Assembly: GCA_934667095.1 (NCBI GenBank)
Contig: CAKULE010000007.1
Coordinates: 1-64,000, forward strand
Source: an uncultured Oscillospiraceae bacterium
GTDB taxonomy: Bacteria > Bacillota > Clostridia > Oscillospirales > Oscillospiraceae
Length of the DNA: 64,000 nt
Reading direction: 5' to 3'
Part shown: positions 24,653 to 32,228 of the stretch, in pieces
Layout: every line of letters begins with the position of its first letter
Numbering within the stretch: position 1 is the stretch's first letter
Notes under the pieces: generated by a model
What the model saw: the letters and a program-made list of their open reading frames with translations, nothing else
What the model was told of the DNA's origin: nothing
The model's database searches: none
Position numbers and translations under genes: made by a program

Positions 24653-24681
24653 TTTACTTTTTTCGAGCTATACGCCCTTTA
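24653..24681 (+). promoter_or_regulatory. TcdR-like promoter of the lectin-peptidase gene
   Basis: TTTACT (24653-24658), a 16-base spacer and CCCTTTA (24675-24681) lie 43 bases before the ATG at 24725. It differs by one base from the -35 and two from the -10 of the other two copies. Confidence 0.55.
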
Positions 24682-24724
24682 TCATTTGGACGCGTTCAAA
24701 ATTAACAAAAAGGAGCTGTTTGTA

Positions 24725-25750
24725 ATGGCCTATAGTCCGAATACTCCTTACTATTTTGTCTCTCACTCTGGGGCAGGCAAGTGCCTCAATGTGTATGGCA
24801 ACGAGCAGGTTTCTAACAACAGAAATGTGTGCCTGTGGACACAGGGTACTGGGAAGGCACAGAGTTGGAGTATCAAGTCCTTTTCTGCTGGACTTAAAAT
24901 TGTCAGCAATCTGAATCAAACCTATGCACTGAACTACTATTGGTCTGCCGGTCAGGGCAACGCTGGTAACTGTGACATTTATCCGCACAGTGGGAACGAC
25001 ACCGATTCCTGCATTACTGTACTTTCCATGAACGCAGTCAAGAACATCTATAAGTTCAAGCTGAAAAATTATGATCTTTATCTTACGGCTGCGGGGACGG
25101 CAGATAACGCCAATGTTACTTGGGCCCCCCTCGCCAGTAGCGGCACAACTCAGCTGTGGCAGTTATCTGCATTCGAGGCATCCGGTGGCGGTTCCGGCGG
25201 CGATCCCGGCGGTGCATCCGACAGCAAAATCTTAACCATGCCAATGGGGCCTCGGTGCAATTGGAATCAGAAGCATAGCGGGGTAGTTAAACTTTTTGGC
25301 GAAAACGCCTGTACTTTGGTTTCCGGTTTGGATATGGCCAATTTTTATGCCACTAACGGCACTGGATACACTCCATCTGATATGAATAGTTCTACTTATT
25401 GGAATAGCGAAGGGTATAGGTGGGTGGTTCCTGGCCCAGGCAGGTTTACTGGCCAGTACTTCAGACAGAAAGACGGTTTCTCGCAGGCGGAACTCCGGAT
25501 TAAAACTAAAGAGCAGATTGATTTGGGCCACCCGCCCGTGATTGATATTGGCTCGGGCCCCGAAGACTCCCACACGATGTTCTGCTATGGTTACAAAAAT
25601 GGCGCGGCCACCAATGACGATATTCTCATTTATGATCCGGCCAATCTAAACGAGAGCGATATTGAAGGCCGTGACACAACCTTGGCCAATGCAATGGTAT
25701 ATAATGGGCATACAAATATTCGAAATGTCCGTTTGACTACCACTGACTGA
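24725..25750 (+). CDS. Ricin-type lectin domain fused to a C39-like cysteine peptidase, no signal peptide
   Basis: This 341-residue protein has residues 1-150 as a ricin-like beta-trefoil (NNRNVCLWTQGTGKAQSWS, TTQLWQLSAF) related to that of the enzyme at 20994. A Gly/Ser/Pro linker (GGGSGGDPGG) and a C39-like peptidase domain follow. The domain has candidate catalytic Cys in FGENACTLVSGLDMANFY, His in EDSHTMFCYGY and Asp in LIYDPAN. No signal peptide is present (MAYSPNTPYYFV). The ATG at 24725 has AAGGAG 9 bases upstream; an earlier in-frame start lacks one. The substrate, whether peptide, peptidoglycan cross-bridge or host protein, is unknown. A promoter with the TcdR-like pattern precedes it. 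Confidence 0.82.
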   Translation: MAYSPNTPYYFVSHSGAGKCLNVYGNEQVSNNRNVCLWTQGTGKAQSWSIKSFSAGLKIVSNLNQTYALNYYWSAGQGNAGNCDIYPHSGNDTDSCITVLSMNAVKNIYKFKLKNYDLYLTAAGTADNANVTWAPLASSGTTQLWQLSAFEASGGGSGGDPGGASDSKILTMPMGPRCNWNQKHSGVVKLFGENACTLVSGLDMANFYATNGTGYTPSDMNSSTYWNSEGYRWVVPGPGRFTGQYFRQKDGFSQAELRIKTKEQIDLGHPPVIDIGSGPEDSHTMFCYGYKNGAATNDDILIYDPANLNESDIEGRDTTLANAMVYNGHTNIRNVRLTTTD

Positions 25751-25791
25751 TTCAAAGGTTTCGATTTCTGAACTTCGTTCTAGAACATAAC

Positions 25792-25829
25792 AAAAAGTGT
25801 GCGGACCGACAGTGGTTCGCACACTTTTT
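25792..25829. terminator. Bidirectional terminator between convergent genes
   Basis: AAAAAGTGTGCGGACC pairs with GGTTCGCACACTTTTT around GACAGT. It ends the lectin-peptidase gene (plus) and the lipoprotein gene at 25839 (minus). Confidence 0.9.
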
Positions 25830-25838
25830 ACTATGAGC

Positions 25839-26618
25839 TTATGGCTGCGGCATGACTTTTACCGCTGTTTTTGGGCTCACCTCATCGGCTTTGGCAGCGT
25901 GGAAGGTGTCGAAGCGCCAGCCGTCCTCCGTGCGGACCATGCGGATGGGGAAGTCGTAGGTGTAGTCCCAGCCGCTCTCCAGCCGATGGTCCCGGTCCTC
26001 AGCGCTCTCGCCCTCGTTGGGCCAGGGGGAGCTGTAATGCCCCGTCAGGGTAAACACGATCTCGTCGTCGGTCTTGGAGACGAGGGTGAAGGTATCGGGG
26101 AAGCGGCGGTTGTAGTAGTAGCTGCCCCTGTCGCCGTAGGCGAAGTACAGGGTGCCGTCCACGTTGACGTAGCGGTCGCCATTGAGGGTGGTCCAGCAGC
26201 CGTCCGTGAAGATGGAGCGGACCATGGCGTCGAAGTCTTCCCAGTTGGAGTAGCGGCCCCGGCACCGGGCGTAGGAGACGCCGTTCACGTCCAGATCCCC
26301 GGCGGCATAGAAATAGTGGTCATCCCCCTCGGTCCAGTAGTCGAAGTCCTCCGTGCTGGCGCCGAACAGATGGTTATAGGCGCAGTGGGCCCGGCGGTAG
26401 AGCAGCTGCTGGTCCTCATCCAGAAAATCGGGCACGGCGGCGTTGAGGCTGTCCTCGTCCAGCGGCGGGTCGGTCGTCACATCGTAGGTAGGCGAAGGGG
26501 CAGGTTCCACGGTGGAAGTTTCGGTGGGCGTGGCGGAAGGCGTGGGCTCCGCCGGGGCGGCGCAGCCCGCCAGCGCCAGCAGCAGGATCAGCGTTAACAT
26601 GGGCAGATATTTTTTCAT
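25839..26618 (-). CDS. Lipoprotein, possibly IseA-like (DL-endopeptidase inhibitor type)
   Basis: This 259-residue protein has a lipoprotein signal (LLLALAGCAAP). A Thr/Pro/Ser-rich spacer of about 30 residues and a globular domain follow, with YRRAHCAYNHLFGASTEDFD and GVSYARCRGRYSNWEDFDAM. This pattern recalls IseA-family inhibitors of cell-wall DL-endopeptidases; the match is from memory and moderate. The gene is clearly GC-richer than its neighbours, so it has a different origin. A TTCCTAT-T-ATAGGAA palindrome lies about 40 bases upstream. An inhibitor of wall hydrolases beside released lectin-enzymes would make sense as self-protection, but that is speculation. Confidence 0.6.
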   Translation of the reverse strand: MKKYLPMLTLILLLALAGCAAPAEPTPSATPTETSTVEPAPSPTYDVTTDPPLDEDSLNAAVPDFLDEDQQLLYRRAHCAYNHLFGASTEDFDYWTEGDDHYFYAAGDLDVNGVSYARCRGRYSNWEDFDAMVRSIFTDGCWTTLNGDRYVNVDGTLYFAYGDRGSYYYNRRFPDTFTLVSKTDDEIVFTLTGHYSSPWPNEGESAEDRDHRLESGWDYTYDFPIRMVRTEDGWRFDTFHAAKADEVSPKTAVKVMPQP

Positions 26619-26808
26619 GGTTCATTCCTCCACACATCGCAGTATTTGGATTCCTATTATAGGAACTTCCTGTCCAGACAAAATGCAACACAGAAAGTCT
26701 ATAGGATTTTCTAGTGACTTGAAAATATAAACCGTTTTTTCAGATTTCTCAAAATCATCAAAAAGATAATCGAGTCCTGTGAAAACATTCTAAAGCAAGA
26801 TTGTACTC

Positions 26809-26848
26809 AAAAAACGGCAGCGGTGCCCCGATAGGGGGGACCGCTGCC
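26809..26848 (-). terminator. Terminator downstream of the SLH remnant
   Basis: GGCAGCGGT (26817-26825) pairs with ACCGCTGCC (26840-26848) with a GC-rich loop. On the minus strand it is followed by GTTTTTTGAG. Confidence 0.75.
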
Positions 26849-27108
26849 TACCGCCTTGACCGCAACACGGCTAGTACCTCTGCCCAATCGGTCACGCCGT
26901 TCTCCACGGCTCATGCAACCGCACTCTCGTAGTAGGAGCCTTCCACTACAGCGGTGAAGCCGTTGCTCTGGCCGGAGACAGAACCGGGAAAACGGTTGAG
27001 GAAGGCTGCGGCCTCGGTACGGCTGCAAATTACATCGGGGGCAAAGAAATCGGCGCTGCCGTCGCCCTTGTTGATCGGATCCACAGCGTTGCTGTTCTTG
27101 TCCGTGAT
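26848..27108 (-). pseudogene. Broken C-terminal fragment of an SLH-domain protein
   Basis: The minus strand encodes SADFFAPDVICSRTEAAAFL and SVSGQSNGFTAVVEGSYYES, ending in an S-layer-homology repeat. An in-frame TGA interrupts the repeat where the expected residue is Trp (AVA-stop-AVENGVTD). The final codons (WAEVLAVLRSRR) come from a 36-base stretch nearly identical to 31668-31704 inside the CD1108-like gene. No start or N-terminal part remains. It is a chimeric scar between the PolC-like gene and a terminator. Confidence 0.6.
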
Positions 27109-27110
27109 AG

Positions 27111-28421
27111 TCAGTAAGCTTTTGCGGGTCCGGCACTCCTCCACACTGCTCTGCTGTATGCACGGCGGTCCAGCTTAAAGTACCAGGCGAGCCACATGCA
27201 GTGCAGCATGATCTGCTGGCCGAATGACCGTGGGACGAGATAGGCCGCGTATTGGGCAAAGTCCCGGAATTTCCCAGGCATATCATCGTGTGTATACCGC
27301 TCTGGATCGTGTCGGCATTTCCCCTTGCGCAAGTTTTCGGCGTCCAAAAGAGCCTGGTCTTTATTTGAATATACGGTACGCAAGTAATCAAATGCATCGT
27401 CGCGGGTGCAGAAAGGACACTGTCTAAATATAAAATAGTCTGAAATCGCTTCAAAAGAAAGCACTTTATCAGTATAGGGATCCTGCCATGTGTCGTGCGC
27501 CGCAGAGATGCAGTCAGCCTTTCCTTGAAAGGTCATTGGTTTACGACAGTCCAGTGCATAGTAGTCCTCATCTGACAGAACGTTGGTCATGGCGAGATCC
27601 AGGCATGTGATTCCGGCAAGCTGCTCCACGGGGATATCTTCCGCAAGAACGCCGCTTTCCCATTGGACTGCGTCAAGGCGGGCCAAAAGGTCGCTGTCCA
27701 CGAGGAGCACATGTTTCATACCTTCGCTTTTAATTTGATCGTAATCATTGTAAAGGCAGTCTTTGCCGTCTGCCATTACGCATTGCATTGCCGGATAATC
27801 CTCAAAGGTCCGGCCGCTTGGTAGGACGAGCCAGCCGAATTCTGTGATACCTGTCTGGCCAGAGTTACTGTGCCATCCACACAGAGCAACGGCTCTGCCC
27901 TGCTCGGCGTAGTGCTGCTCCACGACTCTCTGTGCGACGTTGTGAAACCGTTTTGGGGCACGATATTCAAAACTTAGTGTTCGCCCGGCGGCCCAGACGA
28001 GTTCTTCCCGCAGGGAAAAACCGTCCCGCCGCAGCGGCTTTCCGCATTGGGGACAGATTTTCATAGGCAGATCTATGCCGGCTAAGGTCTTTGGCTCCTC
28101 GTGATAAAAACCGCAGCGCGGGCAGTAATAGTGCGCCGGCATGGGATTCAATCCTTGAAAACCAAGGAGGTATGTCAACAAAGAATTTGCCTCCACGCCA
28201 GGCAGGAAAAGCGTACAGCAAGCGTGTTTTGCGGCGGCACTGAGTTTCTTGAATAGCAGAAATTCATCCGCTGCATCCAAACCTTCGAATTCCGCCATCT
28301 TTAAGGCACCTATTTCCACACCGAGACGCCGGGAAATCTCATCCGGGATCCCTGCGGGATAGAGCTGCTTCAGCGCCTCGTCGCAGGCAAGTTCAAGTTC
28401 CGATATGCCACGGTGGTTCAT
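27111..28421 (-). CDS. Degenerate PolC-like protein (DNA polymerase III alpha relative without catalytic aspartates)
   Basis: This 436-residue protein has the order of the PolC polymerase core in shortened form. A helical thumb-like part (EISRRLGVEIGALKMAEFEG) comes first. The zinc knuckle HYYCPRCGFYHEEP with CPQCGKPLRRDG follows, equivalent to HYVCPNC..CPRCG of PolC. A palm-like part with GITCLDLAM and an AAHDTW segment resembling the SHGTDVW motif of PolC come last. PolC's PDIDLNF, which carries two catalytic Asp, is replaced by GRTLSFEY, so polymerase activity is unlikely. The ATG at 28421 has AAGGAGG 9 bases upstream. A zinc-ribbon gene lies 13 bases upstream, forming a pair. The role is unknown; the assignment rests on remembered PolC motifs. 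Confidence 0.6.
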   Translation of the reverse strand: MNHRGISELELACDEALKQLYPAGIPDEISRRLGVEIGALKMAEFEGLDAADEFLLFKKLSAAAKHACCTLFLPGVEANSLLTYLLGFQGLNPMPAHYYCPRCGFYHEEPKTLAGIDLPMKICPQCGKPLRRDGFSLREELVWAAGRTLSFEYRAPKRFHNVAQRVVEQHYAEQGRAVALCGWHSNSGQTGITEFGWLVLPSGRTFEDYPAMQCVMADGKDCLYNDYDQIKSEGMKHVLLVDSDLLARLDAVQWESGVLAEDIPVEQLAGITCLDLAMTNVLSDEDYYALDCRKPMTFQGKADCISAAHDTWQDPYTDKVLSFEAISDYFIFRQCPFCTRDDAFDYLRTVYSNKDQALLDAENLRKGKCRHDPERYTHDDMPGKFRDFAQYAAYLVPRSFGQQIMLHCMWLAWYFKLDRRAYSRAVWRSAGPAKAY

Positions 28422-28434
28422 GGCGCCGCCCTCC

Positions 28435-28617
28435 TTATTGATCGATCTCATCGACATTCTGCTGATGCTTACAGCGTGGACAAATTTCAAAATCCAGCAA
28501 CAGAAACTTTCCGCATTTTTCGCACGGCTTAAGGAATGTCTTTGTTCTTGCATCCAGATTTCTATGACATCTTTCCAATTCCCGTTTGTAGAGAAAATCC
28601 TCAACGATATTTTTCAT
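28435..28617 (-). CDS. Small zinc-ribbon protein
   Basis: This 60-residue protein has a four-cysteine zinc ribbon, CEKCGK..CPRCKHQ (residues 33-53), after a charged helix (MKNIVEDFLYKRELERC). The ATG at 28617 follows a GGGGGA site. It ends 13 bases before the PolC-like gene, so the two form an operon. The ribbon could help nucleic-acid or protein binding. I do not recognise a specific family. Confidence 0.6.
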   Translation of the reverse strand: MKNIVEDFLYKRELERCHRNLDARTKTFLKPCEKCGKFLLLDFEICPRCKHQQNVDEIDQ

Positions 28618-28729
28618 AGATCCCCCTTTGCACCGAACTCCATACACGATTTCCCCTTATCTTGGCCACTGCTCTGCCGAAAGGATAACTCAGCACCCTG
28701 TACATTTGTCTGTACAGGGCGCCCGGTCT

Positions 28730-29215
28730 TTATTTCCGCCAGTTTGCTACGGGATAGGTACCATAGCTGTGCTTAAAATCTTCCAGCAAGCGATGTTCCT
28801 CCGCCTCACATTGTTCGCAAGAATACCATTCACAAATGAGTTGTTCATATCCTACAATTTGAAAAATCGCCCGACCACCACGATGATTATTTCCGGTATC
28901 AAACCCATAGCGCATATATTGCCGGAGTCGTTGGAACAGCCCTCTTTTGCCACTTGCCTTGCCTATGTAGAGAATGTCGGAGGAAACACGCTTTGATTCC
29001 AAGTCTTCAACCCGATAGGCATCGCCAGGGTGATTGTCGATGGTATCTTTGAAGTTTATCTCCATCCCTAATGGGGCGTAAATGCAGTAGATACCTTTTT
29101 GAGGAGGAACGAGGTAAGATTTGCGGCAGGGGTCGTGTTTGCAAAAATCGTCCCACAATTCAGCAAGAGTTGCTTTTCCCCCTAAATGATTGATCTTGAC
29201 AATGCTCACCATCAT
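28730..29215 (-). CDS. GIY-YIG nuclease-family protein
   Basis: This 161-residue protein carries the GIY-YIG fold. KGIYCIYAP (residues 40-48) is the GIY strand and DILYIGKASGKRGLFQRLRQ the YIG strand with the conserved Arg-containing helix. A candidate catalytic Glu lies in the later CEQCEAEEHRLLED stretch. Such domains make single-strand breaks in DNA in homing, repair or defence proteins. Several starts (29215, 29212, 29209) are possible after GGAG. It sits 16 bases downstream of the WYL regulator, so the two may form an operon. The specific job is not known. Confidence 0.75.
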   Translation of the reverse strand: MMVSIVKINHLGGKATLAELWDDFCKHDPCRKSYLVPPQKGIYCIYAPLGMEINFKDTIDNHPGDAYRVEDLESKRVSSDILYIGKASGKRGLFQRLRQYMRYGFDTGNNHRGGRAIFQIVGYEQLICEWYSCEQCEAEEHRLLEDFKHSYGTYPVANWRK

Positions 29216-29230
29216 TCTCCTTTTCTTTGT

Positions 29231-30181
29231 TTACTGAAGGTATCTGTTCTTCCTAATACTCTCTGTGACCTCCTCCCGCAGCCATACGGGTTCTATGATC
29301 TCAACATAGGGCAAATACTGCAGAGCCCAAAATTTGATTCCGCGCGGCGGCGCTGTAAAGCTGGCAGTGAAAGTATTTTCATCCCGCTCACAAAGCTGTA
29401 TATCTGTGCCGAATCGGTCAATCACATCGTCTAAGATGGCAAGGTCACAGTACATGACAATGCGTTCCGGCTCCCCAACATGGGCATATACTGCGTCCTG
29501 TGCCTCCTGCCGGACGGCGTTGGTTTCGCTGCGGAACTCGTCGAGAATTTGAATATCCCTCATACGGTCAATACGGTAAAGCCTTGTGTGTGGGTCGTGG
29601 TCTGGGACACAGATAAGGTAATACCGTTCGTTCATGTAAACCATTTCAAAGGGACTGAGCGTATAGGTGCTTGTCTTATGCTGTTTTTTATCTAATCCGT
29701 AATGGAGATAGCTGAGACGAACTTTTTTCTTCTGCTCAATGGCTTCGTCCAACTGCTCGATGTTCCAGAATACCTGCCGATTGTCAGTCTTGCGGTCTTG
29801 TCGTGCGATAGTTAGATAGCGATATCGTTTTCGCTGGTGTACACTGAGTTGCTTTTGCAGCTTCTGGACAAGCTGCTCCGTCTGCTTTGCGGGAATGAAG
29901 GGGAAAGAGTATACGGCGTCGGTTAATAGCAGAACTTCTGACTGTTCCAATTCTCGGCTGCGGAGATAGTAACCGACACCATTATCCTCGTAAATGGAGA
30001 TATCATAACCGAGCTCGATCAAAAGCGCAACGGCCCCGTAAACGGTGCGGCGGTCGATTTTGATACCGTAGAGGGACTGCATCTTTGCAATAATCTCCCG
30101 CATAGGCAAAATATGTTCCTCATCGGAGTATTCCTTCAGAACTTCTAAAATGCAGATGGCATTGGCTTTTTCCGTTAGCAT
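29231..30181 (-). CDS. WYL-domain transcriptional regulator
   Basis: This 316-residue protein has an N-terminal winged helix-turn-helix (residues 5-70, IDRRTVYGAVALLIELGYDI) and a WYL domain (residues about 140-225, with MVYMNERYYLICVPDHD and LYRIDRMRDI). A C-terminal WCX extension follows (RGIKFWALQYLPYVEIIEP). WYL proteins bind nucleic acids or nucleotides and often control phage-defence or repair genes. The ATG follows AAGGAGG by 9 bases. Genes for a GIY-YIG protein and a RhuM-family protein flank it, so it probably regulates one or both. Confidence 0.88.
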   Translation of the reverse strand: MLTEKANAICILEVLKEYSDEEHILPMREIIAKMQSLYGIKIDRRTVYGAVALLIELGYDISIYEDNGVGYYLRSRELEQSEVLLLTDAVYSFPFIPAKQTEQLVQKLQKQLSVHQRKRYRYLTIARQDRKTDNRQVFWNIEQLDEAIEQKKKVRLSYLHYGLDKKQHKTSTYTLSPFEMVYMNERYYLICVPDHDPHTRLYRIDRMRDIQILDEFRSETNAVRQEAQDAVYAHVGEPERIVMYCDLAILDDVIDRFGTDIQLCERDENTFTASFTAPPRGIKFWALQYLPYVEIIEPVWLREEVTESIRKNRYLQ

Positions 30182-30224
30182 GGTACAGTCCTCCTTGCGC
30201 AGGTGTATATCCCCGCCGGCATTG

Positions 30225-31232
30225 TCAGCCTTTCAGCCGTTTCACGCCTTCCGTCAGCTCGTCCATATCATCCGCTTCCAGCATTCTACGATGGGCGTCA
30301 AACTGCTCATACTGCTCCAGCGCCAGCTTTTCCGCCACCTCACGCTTCACGGAGCCGAAATTCTGCAGTACCTCACGGCCATTGAACTGCAAAAACTGGT
30401 TCAGCTTGTCCTCCCAATCGGCCATGTGCATTTCGTGGTGCTGCTTCGCCTGCAGTTCCGCATAGTCCAGATACATGTTTACGATCAGATTCAGCGTGCT
30501 GATCTCCTCGTGCGTCATGTAGTTTTTCGCCACCGTCACATCTTTCCGGCGCACCTTCGCACCCTCAAACGCATTGAGCCCCATGTTGTCCTTGGAGGCG
30601 TCCGCCCGGGTGGCGATGATCTCCGGGGCGGTATGCCCCGTGGCGGCATATTCCAGCTTGTTCTGCACCGACTTGAAAAAGTCCTGCGCCGTCCGGCTCT
30701 TGCTGTCGTAATCCACCGAGAGCGCAAAGATCTCCTTGACCTTCTGATAAACACGCTTTTCGCTGGCACGGATGTCACGGATACGTTCCAACAGTTCGTC
30801 GAAGTAATCCGCACCAAATTCCCGGGGATTCCGCAGGCGCTCGTCGTTCAGTACAAAGCCCTTCTTCATGTACTCCGTCAAAACGCCGCTGGCCCACCGG
30901 CGGAAGTGGATACCCACATTACTGCGCACCCGGTAGCCCACCGCAAGGATCATGTCGAGGTTGTAGTGTTTGATCTCTCTTTGGACTTGCCGTACTCCCT
31001 CTTGGCGAACTATCCGGAAATTCCGGATAGTTGACATTTCATCCAGTTCTTCGTCCATTAGGATATTCCCAATGTGCTCATTTATCGTGCGGACATCTAC
31101 TTGGTACAGCTCCGACATCGTCCGCTGGGTCATCCAAATTGTGTTGTCCGCAAAGTAGACGTCAATTTTCGTGTCGCCCTTCTCATTCTGATAAATCAGA
31201 ATTTTCCCCGTATTCGCCAGCTCTCCGCTCAT
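30225..31232 (-). CDS. RhuM-family protein
   Basis: This 335-residue protein of the RhuM family has an N-terminal domain with the hallmark IDVYFADNTIWMTQRTMSEL and LDMILAVGYRVRSNVGIHFR. A helical C-terminal half follows, with FKSVQNKLEYAATGHTAPEI. RhuM was named in a Salmonella pathogenicity island; many members lie on mobile elements beside restriction or toxin genes, but the activity is not settled. It is complete. The ATG follows AAAGGCG. The next gene downstream is the WYL regulator, 43 bases away. Confidence 0.85.
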   Translation of the reverse strand: MSGELANTGKILIYQNEKGDTKIDVYFADNTIWMTQRTMSELYQVDVRTINEHIGNILMDEELDEMSTIRNFRIVRQEGVRQVQREIKHYNLDMILAVGYRVRSNVGIHFRRWASGVLTEYMKKGFVLNDERLRNPREFGADYFDELLERIRDIRASEKRVYQKVKEIFALSVDYDSKSRTAQDFFKSVQNKLEYAATGHTAPEIIATRADASKDNMGLNAFEGAKVRRKDVTVAKNYMTHEEISTLNLIVNMYLDYAELQAKQHHEMHMADWEDKLNQFLQFNGREVLQNFGSVKREVAEKLALEQYEQFDAHRRMLEADDMDELTEGVKRLKG

Positions 31233-31351
31233 AAACTCAACGCCTTTCTATCCTCATACTATTTGCTTTTAGTATACCGCAGCCGCCCCCATGTTTCAAC
31301 TGCATATATGCAGCCTCCAAGCCGCAAATCGCTATTGAAATTGGGGAAACG

Positions 31352-31391
31352 CAAAAGGCCCCCGGGCTGACGATTTGTCAGTCCGGGGCCC
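31352..31391 (-). terminator. Terminator of the conjugation operon
   Basis: On the minus strand GGGCCCCGGACTGAC pairs with GTCAGCCCGGGGGCC around AAATC, then TTTTGCGTTTC. It lies directly after the stop of the truncated CD1108-like gene and probably ends the whole transfer transcript. Confidence 0.8.
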
Positions 31392-31396
31392 AAATT

Positions 31397-32224
31397 TTAC
31401 GGTGAGATCAGAGCCAGCAGGAGTTCCCGCTGTTCCAGCAGTTCCTCCAGCATGGCGGTCTGCTGGCGGTCGAAGTTATATTCCGCCCGCATTTCCGCCG
31501 CCGTCTTTGCGTTGAGGGTGATGTACAGGATCGGCTCCTCCCACTCGCCGCCGGGAGAGCTGACGGCTTCAACCCAGGATGTGATTCCTGTTATGTCCCA
31601 AAACACGGCGGACAACAGGGCAGCCCGGTCGGTGTCCATGGTGGTCACATCGACAGCGTCGGCGGTATTGACCGCAAACACGGCCAGTACCTCCGCCCAA
31701 TCGGCGGGCTCCCCCTCCACAACGGCGGAATCACAGGAGGCCTCATCCCGCAGAGCTTCCAGTTTGGCTTCCAAATCGTTGTTGATTTGTTCTACCACCA
31801 CGGAGATAGGAACGGTATCCGGTCCGCCACTCTCGTTGGCAAAGAGAATGCCGAAGGGCGAGGCCGCAATAGCGGCCACAAGGATCACGGCCATCAGCAG
31901 GACTAAAATCACGACACCGCCGCCCATAGCCAGAATAGAGCTGACTGCGGATAGAGCGGCTCTGCCGATGGCCCTACTTACCTCTTTGGCGGCGCTGGCC
32001 GCTCTGCCGGCAGCCCTTGAACGGCGCTTTATTATCCGCCGGGAGCTACTAGCGGCGCTCGCCGTACCACGGCGGGCCCCCTTCCCCATTTGATTGATGG
32101 CATAATGCGTGGGGGCACGGCTCTCCGGCCCTCTCGTCGATTGCTGGTTGTCCATGTGTACGGCCACGATGGAGTCGGCCGTCTTGGGTGCTAAGGCTTT
32201 CGGTCTGGTTCTAGGGTCCCACAT
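31397..32224 (-). CDS. Truncated CD1108-family ICE membrane protein
   Basis: This 275-residue protein has an Ala/Arg-rich start and one membrane segment (ILAMGGGVVILVLLMAVILV). An external part with PADWAEVLAVFAVNTADAV and KTAAEMRAEYNFDRQQTAML follows. This is the N-terminal half of CD1108-type proteins, which in related elements continue with a peptidoglycan-degrading NlpC/P60 domain. Here the frame stops after LLLALISP, directly before a terminator, and the lytic domain is gone. The usual downstream partners (DUF4315, CD1107, topoisomerase) are also absent. The start at 32224 lies five bases beyond the VirB4 stop. Confidence 0.7.
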   Translation of the reverse strand: MWDPRTRPKALAPKTADSIVAVHMDNQQSTRGPESRAPTHYAINQMGKGARRGTASAASSSRRIIKRRSRAAGRAASAAKEVSRAIGRAALSAVSSILAMGGGVVILVLLMAVILVAAIAASPFGILFANESGGPDTVPISVVVEQINNDLEAKLEALRDEASCDSAVVEGEPADWAEVLAVFAVNTADAVDVTTMDTDRAALLSAVFWDITGITSWVEAVSSPGGEWEEPILYITLNAKTAAEMRAEYNFDRQQTAMLEELLEQRELLLALISP

Positions 32225-32228
32225 GACA

